DNA from: Holacanthus passer
Taxonomy: Eukaryota > Chordata > Actinopteri > Pomacanthidae
Reading direction: 5' to 3'
DNA length: 64,000 nt
Assembly: GCA_025331565.1 (NCBI GenBank)
Contig: JAFREQ010000014.1
Span: 13,256,001 to 13,320,000 of the forward strand
Of this stretch, positions 1-11,346 are shown piece by piece. Position 1 is the first letter of the stretch; the number at the start of each line of letters is the position of its first letter. The translations under genes and the position numbers were made by a program. The notes under the pieces are model-generated. The model saw nothing but the letters and a program-made list of their open reading frames with translations, ran no database searches and had not been told where the DNA came from.

Positions 1-1950
1 CACACACACACAAACACGCCACCACATGCACTCCTGCCATCTAGGGGAATGCAACCCCTCCTCTCTCCACCACCCACCCCAAGGATTAGCCCCCTACCCC
101 CACCTCTCTGCACACTACCATCCCCTCTTGCCCTATTATCACATTTGATCCACAACTACCCCCCCACCCACCCTCCACCCTCACTTATTCACCCTCCCAC
201 ATGCACCACCAGCAAGGCATGCCCCCTTTTCTTTGGCCACTCTCAGGGAGAAGAAGAGGAGGATGAAGAGGCAGGGGCTTTCATGGGGAACAATCTGCCA
301 GGGAGATGAAGAATGAGCGGGCACTCAATTAAGGGCTGCCCATTGAGCCTGCGGAGTGAGCCTGAATGTGGGCCCCTCCAAAGGAATGGAGTCCCATGAA
401 TAGATTGTGGGCCTTCATGAAATATTAAAGAGCGGACGGATTTCCCACAATATTTGTACACCTCCCTTTGTGGGGATTTCTCCCTCCATTGAGCCTGAAA
501 CTGTTAACACATCCGCTCTGAAGCACGGCCCGCAGACTGTGCTAAAGAGCCCCATGGTCCGAGCATCAAACGCTCCCCACCCTCACCTCTCTCTCCCCCT
601 GTTGCCCTGTCTGTCTCTCTCTCTCTCTTTGTCTTTCCCTCCCCATCTCTCCATCCTTCGCTTTCTCTCTCCGTGTCCTCGCCCATGAGCTATTCATGGT
701 GGGGATTACAGCAGTTTTAATGACCACCTGTCTTTGCTCCGCCACTGTATTGGGCCGTGCCAGGCCAAGCAGCAAGCATCCCCGTGGTATTAAAGGGTCA
801 TATTGCTAACTGGTGACCCTTGTCTCCACCATCACAAGCCTGACAGCCAAGGCCGCCCAGACAGGTAACAAGCACAACCAATCATTTATCACCTCGAACC
901 TGACCGTAATCCTGTGTGCGACGAAAACAAAGCTTTAAGATGCAGAACAATGAACAAAAGTGGCTTCAGTTTGCCTTAATCAACCTAAAACATTGCATTA
1001 CTGTACGGTTGCATTATTCTGAATCACAATCCAGAAAAAGTTAACAAGTGCTTCCTTCCAGCATACTCATCTTGTACCCTTTTTATCTCCGCTCTGTGCT
1101 CTCTCTCTCTCACTCACTCACTCACTCACACACACACACACACACACAGTAGGATCAGATTGAGTGGAGCTGTATAGAGAGCAGTGTGGTTAAGTAGGTG
1201 GTTAAAGTTGCCATTAGCATCAGAATGGGCACATATTCCTGCCATGAGTCAACATTAGTTCACATCAGAATCGAGGGGTTGAGGTCGGGCCACAAACTAA
1301 AGCTCTCGCTGCAAACAACAAGTGGACTCGGATCATGGTTTGATTCACTGGGGTCAAGATGATGACTGTATAAAGTGTGTAATGTGTAAATAGGAGTGTT
1401 ACTGGAGCTCAGTTTGTGGGTCAGTCCTGTGGGTTTACAATGGTTGTGTCAGTGATCGTGACATGAAAGCCAATTTATCTTTTAGGTCGATATGGATCTG
1501 TGTGTATTTGTTCATATTTAAATTCCCGAATACAAATATTACTGTTTATTTTCCTTAAATTTTTGCATTTTTTCACACATTACGTACTGTATTATTCTGC
1601 ATCTGCTTATATTAAAGTTGTATTGAGCAAAATATTGAATTGGGAGAACCTTACTTACATATTTTATCAGAAGGTCTGTACATTGAAATGACTATTGATG
1701 CAACTTTGAATCATGCTCAAACGCTGTGCTTTTAATGGTCAACATTCAGAGACCTGAAAGCCTTGCTGTTCACTTGACTGACACTGCCATGCACTCACGA
1801 TTCTTGCCACAATTATATATAGTAATATGTATAGAGTTGTCCAGCTCTTCTCATAAATGAGAACTATATGTTGCTGTATGTATTAAATATTTAAATATAA
1901 CTGTTCAATGCTTTAAAAACCACAAACAAAATTCTATTAACCTCAATCAG
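1..1950. other. Left intergenic region, no gene seen
   Basis: No exon with recognisable homology is seen. The stretch starts with a short CA repeat (1-14), then C-rich sequence to about 230. Blocks at about 240-480 and 690-950 are unique, balanced in composition and not repeat-like, and resemble vertebrate conserved non-coding DNA; that is an impression only. A pyrimidine-rich tract (about 580-665) and a CT/CA microsatellite (1099-1148) follow. The short ORFs at 49-688 are low-complexity Pro/Ser-rich translations and are not supported as genes. Confidence 0.5.
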
Positions 1951-2173
1951 AGAAGACATTTTGACTTGCCACAGTAGGAAAAGCACAGGTGTAAAATCCA
2001 CTGTTGATGGTGGCTGGATTCAATTCAGCTGCTTCAGTTTCAGGGTCCTGGTTTTGTTCATGCCAGCTCACTGTCACACTGTCAAGACTCACTGAGACAC
2101 TAGAGCAGAGCCATCGTTAATGTTATTTGTAGCACCTGTGCTTTCCCTGCAAAGACAAGTCAAAATGTCTGCT
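1951..2173. mobile_element. MITE-like element with long inverted ends, copy A
   Basis: The two ends are inverted repeats. The left end reads GACATTTTGACTTG, then about 8 divergent bases, then GGAAAAGCACAGGTG. The reverse complement of the right end gives the same two blocks in the same order. A second diverged copy lies at 7228-7431. The structure (about 220 bp, long terminal inverted repeats, no ORF) fits a non-autonomous DNA transposon of a kind common in bony fish. The superfamily is not assigned. Confidence 0.7.
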
Positions 2174-2258
2174 GTGAAAAGGATTTAGATTTAATTTAAC
2201 ATTAAACAGACAGCAGTGAGATACCAGGTCAGCAATCTACCCAGTGATCAACTGTTGT

Positions 2259-2284
2259 AAAAAAAAAAAAAAAAAAAAAAAAAA
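2259..2284. repeat. Poly-A tract, 26 bp
   Basis: An uninterrupted run of A. It may be the tail of an old retroposed element or a simple repeat; no element was recognised directly upstream. Confidence 0.9.
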
Positions 2285-3590
2285 GACCTTTTATATTGTT
2301 GGACAGCGTCTGCACGACCTGATATTGCAAGACATAAATGAGAAATTCTTCTTCTTCTTTTCATGATTCGGGTGAACTGACCAATTTTCAGCTTGTCTAC
2401 ACCAATCAAGAAGTTTAACACTGCGGGTGAACAAGCAGTGAACATGTGGCTGCATGAAGCTCAGCTGCCCACTCCAGCAGAGCCCCAGCTGTGGAGCACA
2501 TTGGAGCGCAGGCGTCTTGGTCTGGCCTCCATATGCTGGGGTCTGGGGTCCAGGCTGTCAGCGCAGCTCCAGCACATGGAGGGCAGTTGAAGGGGCACGT
2601 GGGGGGGTGGGGGTTCTTGGGTGGTGGTGGGAGTGGGGGGGGGCGGCCGCTTCACTAGCATTGTACCGGGAGGACAAGAGCTGAGCAGGACCCAGCAGGA
2701 GAGTGGGGGGCCCTTTCTAAAGAGCGATCAACTGGAGCTCCTTTTCTCACACCCCGCTCACTTTACCCTGCTCTGTATCTCCTCCTCGCCCTCCCTCTCT
2801 CCTCTGTCCTCCCCTCCTCTCCTTTCCTTGGCAGATTGATACACGGGCTGAAATGTGATTTTCTTGTGTCTCCCTTATGAAACTGCATTCTCCCCCTCGC
2901 TTCCCCATCCCACCCACTCATCCCACTAACCTATTCTCCGCTGGAATTAAATCGAGCCACGCCGCTTTGTTTTTCAATCATCTTGTCCACATCAAAGTCA
3001 CTCATGAGAGGATGGTAAAAAGGAGGAAGGGGCCAGGGACGAGACAAATCTCTTTGGCTTTTCCCTCACACAATGCTTCTCATTTGAATTCCCCCATATA
3101 TTGCTGATCACCATTCTGAATGGTGCCCCTGATGAAGTGTTGTTTTTGTGGTTCCTCGCATGAATTCCAAAGACCCCGGGGATACATTTTCCTCTTTTTG
3201 TCTTTGACTTCAAAGTTATCTGGAACGGGACATGTCAGAATGACGAAACTGAGGGGTCACCAGGTCCAACACTGGATGTTGTTTACCAACCTTCTCACCA
3301 AGTCCAGGAGCATTAAAACTATGGAGTCACCACGGGGAATAATACAAAACATTTTTCAAGCATTGAAGTCTTTTAAGGGATGAATCCATGTAATGGGCAA
3401 AACATTCTTCCTACTTTTACTAAAAGAAGGTCCCTTTGTTTTGTTGATCCTTTGCTTCATAGGTTACACCCCACAGTGTATCACCACATAAAGGATCATC
3501 CAGCCTGCATCCTTATTTCTTGTTTTGGATGTCTGAGGTCATGTTATTGGGTTAAGCAGGAATAAACCAACATTATATCTGTTGTGCTGC
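2285..3590. other. Intergenic, possible regulatory DNA, no gene seen
   Basis: This stretch is unique-looking, with a G-rich segment (about 2600-2645), a CT-rich segment (about 2775-2830) and AT/GC-balanced blocks at 2845-3230. Short ORFs cross it, but none resembles a known protein and none has splice-flanked homology. It may hold conserved non-coding elements; only alignment with other fish could show that. Confidence 0.4.
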
Positions 3591-4115
3591 ACTCACTGGT
3601 GTAACACCACAAGTTAAACCAAACCTGTGTAACAATCCTGATTCTAAAAAAATGCAAACACACTTCACAGACAACAGTGTTCCTGAGTCCATGTATTAAT
3701 CTCCTTTGTACAATCATGTGTTTGACAAAGTGTTGAACCTCTCTCCATCCTTGCTTGTGAACGACTGAGTCTTTCCAGGATGCACCTTTTTATACCCAAT
3801 CATGATACTATCACCTGTTACCAATCAACCTGTTTACCTGTGGAATGATCCAGCAGGTGTTTTTGGATCAGTCCACAACTTTCACAGTCTTTTGTTGCTC
3901 CTGTCCCAACTTGTTTGAAACTTGTTGCCACCATCAAATTCAGAATAAGCAGATATTTACAAAAATCAATGAAGTTGATGAAGTCGAACATTAAATATAT
4001 TGACTTTGTACTGTTTTCTACTGAGTATAGGTCAAAAAGGATTAGCAAATTATCACATTCTGTTTTATTTATATTTTACAAAGCGTCCCAACATTTTTGG
4101 AATCAGGGTCATCAT
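3590..4115. repeat. Dispersed teleost repeat, diverged copy
   Basis: The segment ends with AGCGTCCCAACATTTTTGGA near 4083-4102, and contains TTACCTGTGGAATGATCCA near 3834 and CTGTCCCAACTTGTTTGAAA near 3901. These phrases belong to an interspersed repeat I know from many fish genomes, usually classed as a non-autonomous DNA transposon. The left border is uncertain. ORFs inside it (3818-4048, 4000-4299) are not genes. Confidence 0.6.
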
Positions 4116-4334
4116 TAAGTTCCTGAGTGTTTTGTTAAAAATGTTAATCTTTCTTGCTTTTATTTGGATAGTGTGTACTGTGGCTAGGAACAAACTTAAT
4201 GCATCACACTACAACAAGCATTTTACACTGTATCAAAACTATGCCAAGATCAAATTCAAGATCAACAGATTCCTGAAAAAAACTGAGGAAAAAGATTAAT
4301 GAATTCATTCTGAGGCCTGAAGAGTGTCAGTCTG

Positions 4335-4348
4335 CTGCCCTCTGCTGG
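4335..4348 (-). promoter_or_regulatory. CTCF-like motif
   Basis: Read on the minus strand the site is CCAGCAGAGGGCAG, which fits the vertebrate CTCF core CCASYAGRKGGCRS at all 14 positions. It lies in intergenic DNA about 7 kb upstream of the forkhead gene. Occupancy cannot be judged from sequence. Confidence 0.45.
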
Positions 4349-7227
4349 CAAAATGTAAAAGTAGCACTCAGACAGAAAATCACTACAGATACACGCTGCA
4401 CTTTGTTTACCTTGTATTAAACCAAAAACTATTTAAATAAAATCTTGTTTCTTGAAGTCACCATATTTTGCATGTGATTTTGCAGTGATGCATCAGAAGA
4501 TTTTCGACATCGAGATGTATAATAGATGTAATATATCTATCATAATACACACTACAGTGTCTAGTATACTGCACTTTGCTGAATTTACTGTTACCAATCA
4601 GACAACTTACAAACAGTACTGCACTATTAGTTTAAACTTTTTTGCAGATATTGTTTGAATTGTAATTACGTGATTTTTTTCTTATATAGTTCTTATTTTT
4701 ATTTCTATTTTATCTTTTATTAACGTATAATTTTATTTTACTTTTTTTCTTGCTTACTTTGTTTCTATTCAACTGTACTTACTTCTCTGTTTTTGTGCTG
4801 CTGCAACACCCATATTTCCCCTCTAGGAATCATTAGAGGCTCATCTTTACCCATTAGTAAACTTGAAATGTCATTTATATTATGCCTATTCAATGCATTT
4901 AATGATCATTATTGTATATATCACTCATTAAAGCTATGTCACGGAGCTAAAGGGTGTTGACTGACCCTCCATCTCAACATTTCAACCATGACATAGATCA
5001 ACCTCAGCTGAGTTATAGTTGTGTTTTCCATTCACCTCCACAAGGTGGCACGGGAGAGAAACAAATGAATGACCAGTAAATACCAGGTTTTCAAAACAGA
5101 GAAGATGTGGGAGGTTTATTGCTAAACAAATGTAAAAAAAAAAAAAAAAAAATGTGTAAGAAAAATGAAACATGTCCATTGTGCGACAGTTTTTTCTTTA
5201 TCTTTATCATATGATCTCATTGTAGGTGGAGCTATCATTTATTTGTCTGCCTGTTTTGTTCATGTGGGTGTTTGCCCTGATGGAGAAATTGTAGGTGAAG
5301 AAAGTGCATCAGTAAAATTTTGGGAACTTTCAGGTATATTTCTTTTTTGCTCGTTTGCTGACAACCTCTCCTTTTCCTTTGAACAGTAGGAACATTTGAG
5401 ATTTTATCTACAGGAGAATTGAACCAAACAGGAGAAAATGTATCCTTATTGTTAACAAAAGCAACCTGCAATTTGTCTTAATACCACAATAGAAATAACA
5501 AAGTATGAGAGGGAGCTAAAAAGATTGCTATGTCAAGTAAACATTAAAAAATATTTTCATGTGGGAACATGCATAGTGGTTATTCAGGCAAGGTTGGTAT
5601 TTGGCAGTGTCCTTATCATTTAAATGTGATCTGACCTCAGTCGTGCAACTCTTGCCAACTGGGAGAGGCTCAGTTGGGTTAGAGATAAGTCATTTGTCAG
5701 TGAGATGCCTCAAACCTCGCTGCTATCTGAGATCAGCATTTGTATTCCCACCTATAATGTGGAAAGAGGTAAGAGCATACTGTAGCAAAACTTTGCATAC
5801 TGGCTTCAAAAGAAGTGCACACATGTGTCAACAGGTTGATCTGAATGGAGGAAACAAGTCAAACAGGAAGCTTGACAGTTTGATTCTTTCCAGTAAATAT
5901 TTGATAAGATGCTGGATTTTCCATTCAGATGAGGACATTGGTGAAGTGCTTACAATGTAAAGTGCAAATTTTAAAAAAACATAACACGACACTATCTGTG
6001 TCATTATGAGGCTGCTAACCAGTAACCTTTTTAACCTGTAACCGTCTGCATGCAATCTGTCACTGAGCAATCCTTGATGGCTTTATCTTGGCAGAGGTTG
6101 TATTTTGGTAACTGGCAGGAGAATTCAACCATGTTCCTTTTTACCTCAAACCTGAGACTGAGACATTTAGCCTCCACACGTATCAGTATTGAATACACGT
6201 ATCAGTCCATGATTGATAACAGCTATTAGAAGGAGATTGGACAGTGGATGTGTTTGTGAACAGCAAAGAACAAAGATCTGACAAAGTGCCAGTCACACAA
6301 ACTAACATTTATCATCTTCTATGAGTTCTGAGTTAGTGTGATGGCCTCCATTTAGGCCGCCTATGCAAACAATAGAGAGGTGGAGGTTGGAGGTGGGAGT
6401 GGTTTACTGGAGATGTGGGTTGCAGGGCCAGACTGGCACAGAGCTGGCTGACAGGCCGTCATGTAGAACCCTACAAAGAGATGCATTGTGGGAGGAGGCA
6501 CGGTTCAATGGCATCGTGAACTGAACAGGGAACCTGTATCTCATCACCTGCGAGAGAGCCGCACCTAGCATGGGAATTCAGCCAACAAGCTGTGTCAGAG
6601 GAGTGAAAGAGACGATCACATTTATCACCTGAGAAGTGTCCATACACAGACCCATTTTCTGGTTCAAAAAACCCTAATTTAAGTAAAAATATAATCACGC
6701 AGTAAATGCAGGAAATGTCCACAAAAACATCCTATTACCATTACAATAAACACAATTAATGCAACTTTATGGCCCATGCTCTTAAAGTTAAAGTGCATGT
6801 CCAACTTTTGACTCTGCCCTTCTTGTTTTGACTCCAATGTTGACTTTTCGTCTGTCTGAGTGCCCATCACGTCGGATCAAGTGTGTTCATAGGTCTCTCA
6901 CTAACAGAGGGAAGTCAGGTTTCCTGTAATCCAGGGATTAGGGAGGTCTGGGAGTGGTGCCGCAAATGACTACTATAAGTCAAGGAGTCGACTGTGGTCT
7001 GCCACATGCACTTGTGTTTAGACAGAAGCCACAACACATACTGTCATTTCCTTTTATCACCCATCGCAGCTTTGCAGGTGCCTTGGTGTGTCGGATTTCA
7101 TACCTGCCTGACCCCACTGTGAGCATTAATCAGTTCCTGCAAACACATTTTAAAGCCCCTGGAAGAACCTGACTAACTCAAACGAAAACTTTGAGAGGGT
7201 GAGAGGTCATGAGTCTTTTTTACGGAG
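4349..7227. other. Intergenic, AT-rich, no gene seen
   Basis: The sequence is AT-rich with a 19-bp poly-A run at 5134-5152. A one-mismatch CTCF-like site, CCACAAGGTGGCAC, lies at 5038-5051 on the plus strand. The longest ORF here (5601-5960, 119 codons) has no recognisable domain and no coding-like flanks. No RNA gene was recognised. Confidence 0.5.
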
Positions 7228-7431
7228 GACAGTTTGACACATCAGTCGGAAAAGCACAGGTGGAAATAACAAAATCAGTGATGGCTGAATTCCACTTAGT
7301 TGCCTGTTGTTTTTTTTGTATGTGGACTCACTGTCATGATTTACTGGGACATCTGAATACAATCAGTCATCTTTGATATTATTAGAAACACCTGTGCTTT
7401 TCCTACTATGACAATTCAAAATGTCTGCTGT
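7228..7431. mobile_element. MITE-like element, copy B
   Basis: A second diverged copy of the element at 1951-2173. It shares GGAAAAGCACAGGTG near the left end, CACCTGTGCTTTTCCTAC near 7390 and TCAAAATGTCTGCTGTGAAA at the right end. The interior is degraded and there is no ORF. Confidence 0.7.
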
Positions 7432-8819
7432 GAAAGGTTTAACTGAATGTCAGCTAAATGCAAAATAACTCTCTCAAGAGATGGTATTAATTTGTTGTAT
7501 TGGTACAAGATTGATTTGCAAAAGTGTGTAAACAGTAATGAGTAATAAACATTATAAATAATGAACAGTAAAATAGACAGTAAAACATCCAGTCATCTGT
7601 GCGGTGAGATTCTTAAGATGCCAGAGAAGAAAGAATTTTAGAGCCCAGAGCTGAGAACATGTCCAGAGCTGGACATCGCTTCGACCTCAACAGGATGGGA
7701 GCATATGCTGCCTTATAGTGCACGCACACACACACACTTCAACCTTTCCACTCATGTCAGCCTGCAGGAAGCAGAGAAGCAAAGGTGTTGAGCCAACTGA
7801 TCTGTTAAGACGAGTTAGTGTTCTGGACTAGTGCAGCTGTGTAGTCACCATCTGTGCATAAAAGGTATTTGTGGTATGACTGCAGGGAAGTTCCTGATCG
7901 TAGCAGGTTGAAAGTCATTGTTTTTTTCTTTCAAGTCCTCATCCTGACTGCTGGTAACTTGCCAAAAAACCTGCACAGGCAAACATATTCTGAAGAGTAG
8001 CTATTGTCAAAGGTAAAAGTACTCCATTACAAGTTAAATCACTTAAAGCTTTGTTACAGTAAATCGAACTCCAGAATGCAAATTAAAAGGTTGTACTCAA
8101 ATGAATGGGCCCAACAATGTTGATTCAGGTGCAGTTGTAACTGCTCATCATACTGTATGTTTTGAGAGTGAGAAGTTTAACAAATATAATAGAGAGAGAA
8201 GTACAGTATTTCCTCCTGAGAGTCAGTGGAGCAGAAAATGTAAAAAAAAAATTTAAATATTTGTGTGGAGTACTTGGACTTAAGTAAGTAAATGTGCTCA
8301 GTGACTTTTCTGCCTGTTCCAGGAAACAAAATTGCACAAAATAAATGTGCTGCTGTACTTTGTTGTCTTTACAAACTATTCTAGTCGTAACAATCTGCAT
8401 TGATATTGATCAAATTAATTATCCTCCAACACAATATAGTTAACAATCTCATAGTCATGGTTACATATAAGTGTCTCAACTTTCCTGTCAGTAACAATAA
8501 CAGAATAATCATTATCACGTTAACAGCATAAAATGAATGTTATATCAATGACATGTAACTTTTATTATGTGTAAATGTATTAGTTATGTGTTTGTGACAG
8601 GATTATAACTCTGTTAACTGCAAGTTGGAAAATCATTGCATTAAAGGTTGCTGAATTGTCTTAACAGGTTATTTCAATAATGAGATTTTGATATGATGCT
8701 AAAAGACAATAACACAACATAAAGACATTTTGCAATAAACAGCATTTAAAACCACATAGAGCTGCACATTATCAGCATTGTCAGGTTCTTATCTTACATA
8801 TTTTACATATGTTTTGATA
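7432..8819. other. Intergenic, AT-rich, no gene seen
   Basis: A short CA repeat lies at about 7721-7736. The rest is AT-rich non-coding sequence without recognisable exons. The minus-strand ORF 8125-8400 crosses low-complexity sequence and has no recognisable similarity. Confidence 0.5.
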
Positions 8820-9065
8820 CTACTACTCCATGAACGGCAGGAGGCATCATGTTTTTGAGTTGTCCGTCCCTCGGTCTATACATACTGTATGTACGTCCCA
8901 TTCTCATGAAGATGATGTCTCAGAAACGCCTTGAGAGAATTTAATCAAATTTGGCAAAAATGTCCACTTGGACTCAAGAGCTGGTTAGAATTTTGTGGTC
9001 AAAGGTCAAGGTCACTGGGTCACACAAACATTTCTTGCCATAACTCAATTATGATAAAAGATCGG
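8820..9065. repeat. Fragment of a common fish interspersed repeat
   Basis: The phrases CAGAAACGCCTTGAGAGAAT, AATTTGGCAAAAATGTCCAC and GGTCAAAGGTCAAGGTCACT, in this order, belong to a repeat I have met many times in teleost DNA. It has no coding capacity and its class is uncertain. The 94-codon ORF starting at 8931 lies partly in it and is not a gene. Confidence 0.55.
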
Positions 9066-10221
9066 ACCAATTACACAAACCATTGTTTTGTTCTGGGTCA
9101 GACTGGATGGAGGATGTTTGCGGGCTGTGACTCTTCTTACCTCTTTTGTCTAAAACCAGTGTTCATGAACTTTGTTTCTGGCAGTTTTGCCGCATTCTTC
9201 TTTAGTCTCAGATAGCTTAAACCACACAGATTGTGTTTAGCCTGGCGCCTCGCTTCGCTCATATGACATCAGGAGGTAAATCTAGCTCTCTCTGCGAGGA
9301 AAGAGACAGTGGGCTGTCCAGTTTCCTTTTGTCATTTTCACTACTTATTTTTTAAAAATGAGAAATCAGAGAGGGAAGTTCAGGAGAGCAGATGAGACAT
9401 ATGAGTCTGTCAGGGTTCATTCCTGCCCGGTGTGCAGGCCTAATTTGCCCAGAGTCAGGAAAAATAACTCCTTAACTCTCCCTGTCCAAAAAGCTTGAAT
9501 TTTCTAAAAGAAAAGCTCCTGAATGTCAAGAAGAACATCCTGTGATTGACTGTTTTCTACATGGATTACATGCACAACACAAGCTATACATTGTCAGATA
9601 ATTTAGTTAATTTATGTAATTGTGACTTGAAACTTTCTTGCCATCATATCCTTATATTTCACAAAAAATAGCTCTAGATTTGTTCCCACCCTGTTTTAAA
9701 TACTTGCTTGTTCTGGCACTTGACAGCAGCTATGTCAATCTTTGTCTTATAGGAATTAATTGAACATATAATTTAGTAGTATATAAGATAATTTGCAGGA
9801 GACGGGGCTGTGCAGTGAAATATTGACAACGGATGCACCATCATAGCAAATCTCCAGATGTCGTTTTATATGCATTGCTTTGTCACGGCAGTCTGATAGG
9901 TATTGGAACCATGCAATCATAGAATTCACAACACAGTGATTATTATTACAAAAAGTATTTAGTGTTACTCCAATTAATACCCTTACAGCGATAACAACGG
10001 TCCACCCAAAACGCCCTCTAATCCTCGCCAAGGTTTCCTCCGGTTGCTCACTTTCTGAGATCTGTGTTTCTCTATCAGCTCATGGGAGACAGACTGTCTG
10101 GTGAGAGCAGGTGATCATTATCTGCCATCCTCAGCAGACAGACGGGCCTGCTGTTCATGCCTCCCCGTATGTGGGTGGTATGCTGGGCTCTGATACCTGC
10201 AAGTCTCAATGCTTCTCTGCC
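9066..10221. other. Intergenic, no gene seen
   Basis: No exon, RNA gene or recognisable repeat is seen. Short ORFs are at the level expected by chance. Confidence 0.45.
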
Positions 10222-10463
10222 TTGTAGCACACTTAAGTCCTGGAAATATCCAGCTATCATGTGCCTCTCAGCTGACACAATGTATAAAGATGTAAAAGGT
10301 GGGACACACCTGTGCATCCTGGGGACACACCTGTGTGTCAAAGGGGCACAACTGTGTGTCTGGGACATACAGGTGCTTTACTCTGTAGCTCACTAAGTAC
10401 TGGAAATACCCAGCTATCATGTGCCTCAGAGTTGATACAGAGTGTAAAGCTGTAAAAGGCACT
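10222..10463. repeat. Local duplication, about 160-bp period, with inner minirepeat
   Basis: A roughly 80-bp unit occurs twice. TGGAAATATCCAGCTATCAT at 10241 recurs as TGGAAATACCCAGCTATCAT at 10401, followed in both by GTGCCTC and, further on, GTAAA and CTGTAAAAGGC or GATGTAAAAGG. Between the units lies a minirepeat built on variants of GGGACACACCTGTGT (about 10300-10375). The ORFs over it on both strands are products of the repeat. Confidence 0.8.
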
Positions 10464-10487
10464 TGTGTGTCTGAGGGTACAAATCAA

Positions 10488-10526
10488 TGTGTGTGTGTGT
10501 GTGTGGGTGTGTGTATATGTGTGTGC
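10488..10526. repeat. (GT)n microsatellite
   Basis: An imperfect GT run interrupted by GGG and ATA. It is followed 200 bp later by a trinucleotide microsatellite. Confidence 0.9.
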
Positions 10527-10727
10527 ATCCATATAGGTTCTTTCACAGTTTGCTATGGGGAAGAAACATCTCATAAAAACAGCTTAAAGAAGATCTTCAC
10601 ACATAACATAAAATATAAGGCAGAGTTTGATAATTGCATAATTTTAATGTATTATGTTTTTACTATTTACAAGTTTATGGAGCAACTGCCTCAATATAAT
10701 GCACCTTATATATGGTTGAATTGGTTC

Positions 10728-10765
<38 letters not shown>
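10728..10765. repeat. (ATA)n microsatellite
   Basis: About twelve perfect ATA/TAA units. Confidence 0.95.
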
Positions 10766-10767
<2 letters not shown>

Positions 10768-11099
10768 CTATTTCAGGTCTTGTTTGTTCACTGATGATCA
10801 AATCTATTGTTTCTTATTATGCATTGCTTTAATATCAACATGTGTCTTATGGTGCCACCAAATCACATTACTAACAGAGACATGATTTGTTAAGTGCATT
10901 ATTATTAAGTAAACTAAACATAACTGTTGATGGATAGATGTTAAATAAATGTGTCCTTTACATTGGTCAAAAAGCTGCAATCTGATCATCTGTTGCAAAT
11001 CACTTACACAAAATTATGACCTTGATCTTTAAACAATGTATCACACAGACATGGGGCATCAGTCTTTGATGCTCTGCCTTCAAAGTGGGAATATTTTGA

Positions 11100-11346
11100 T
11101 CACAGTGAAAACACGCTCAGTGACCCTGTGACCATCTGGCTCACCGGCCAATCACAACCGGCCGAGACCCCTGCTTCGACCTCAGGCGGCCGCGGCGGAG
11201 CCCTCGGCGGCGTAAACACCGTGAGAACCCCGGCGAGATGAAAGCCTCATATCAGCGCCTGTGGGAGGAGTTTGCGCACCTGCCTGCACGATCATTGCGC
11301 TGCGGTGCTTTAGCGGCAGTCTGCAGCTTTTGGCACCACCCGAGGC
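11100..11346 (+). promoter_or_regulatory. foxl3: Promoter and 5' leader of the forkhead gene
   Basis: Sequence changes here from AT-rich to CpG-rich. A CCAAT box lies at 11148-11152. A forkhead-type core GTAAACA lies at 11212-11218, about 130 bp before the start codon, so self-regulation by a Fox protein is possible. An ATG at 11238 opens a 105-codon ORF that runs past the main start in another frame. The transcription start is not visible. Confidence 0.5.

Noticed and set aside
5601..5960. 119-codon ORF in intergenic DNA
   Set aside because: No recognisable motif, no splice or promoter context, and a length expected by chance.
10222..10463. CRISPR-like array
   Set aside because: The genome is a vertebrate, the units are unequal and imperfect, and there are no unique spacers of constant length.
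10419..10832. 137-codon plus-strand ORF
   Set aside because: It runs through the GT and ATA microsatellites and a local repeat, giving Cys/Val and poly-Ile tracts. It is not a gene.
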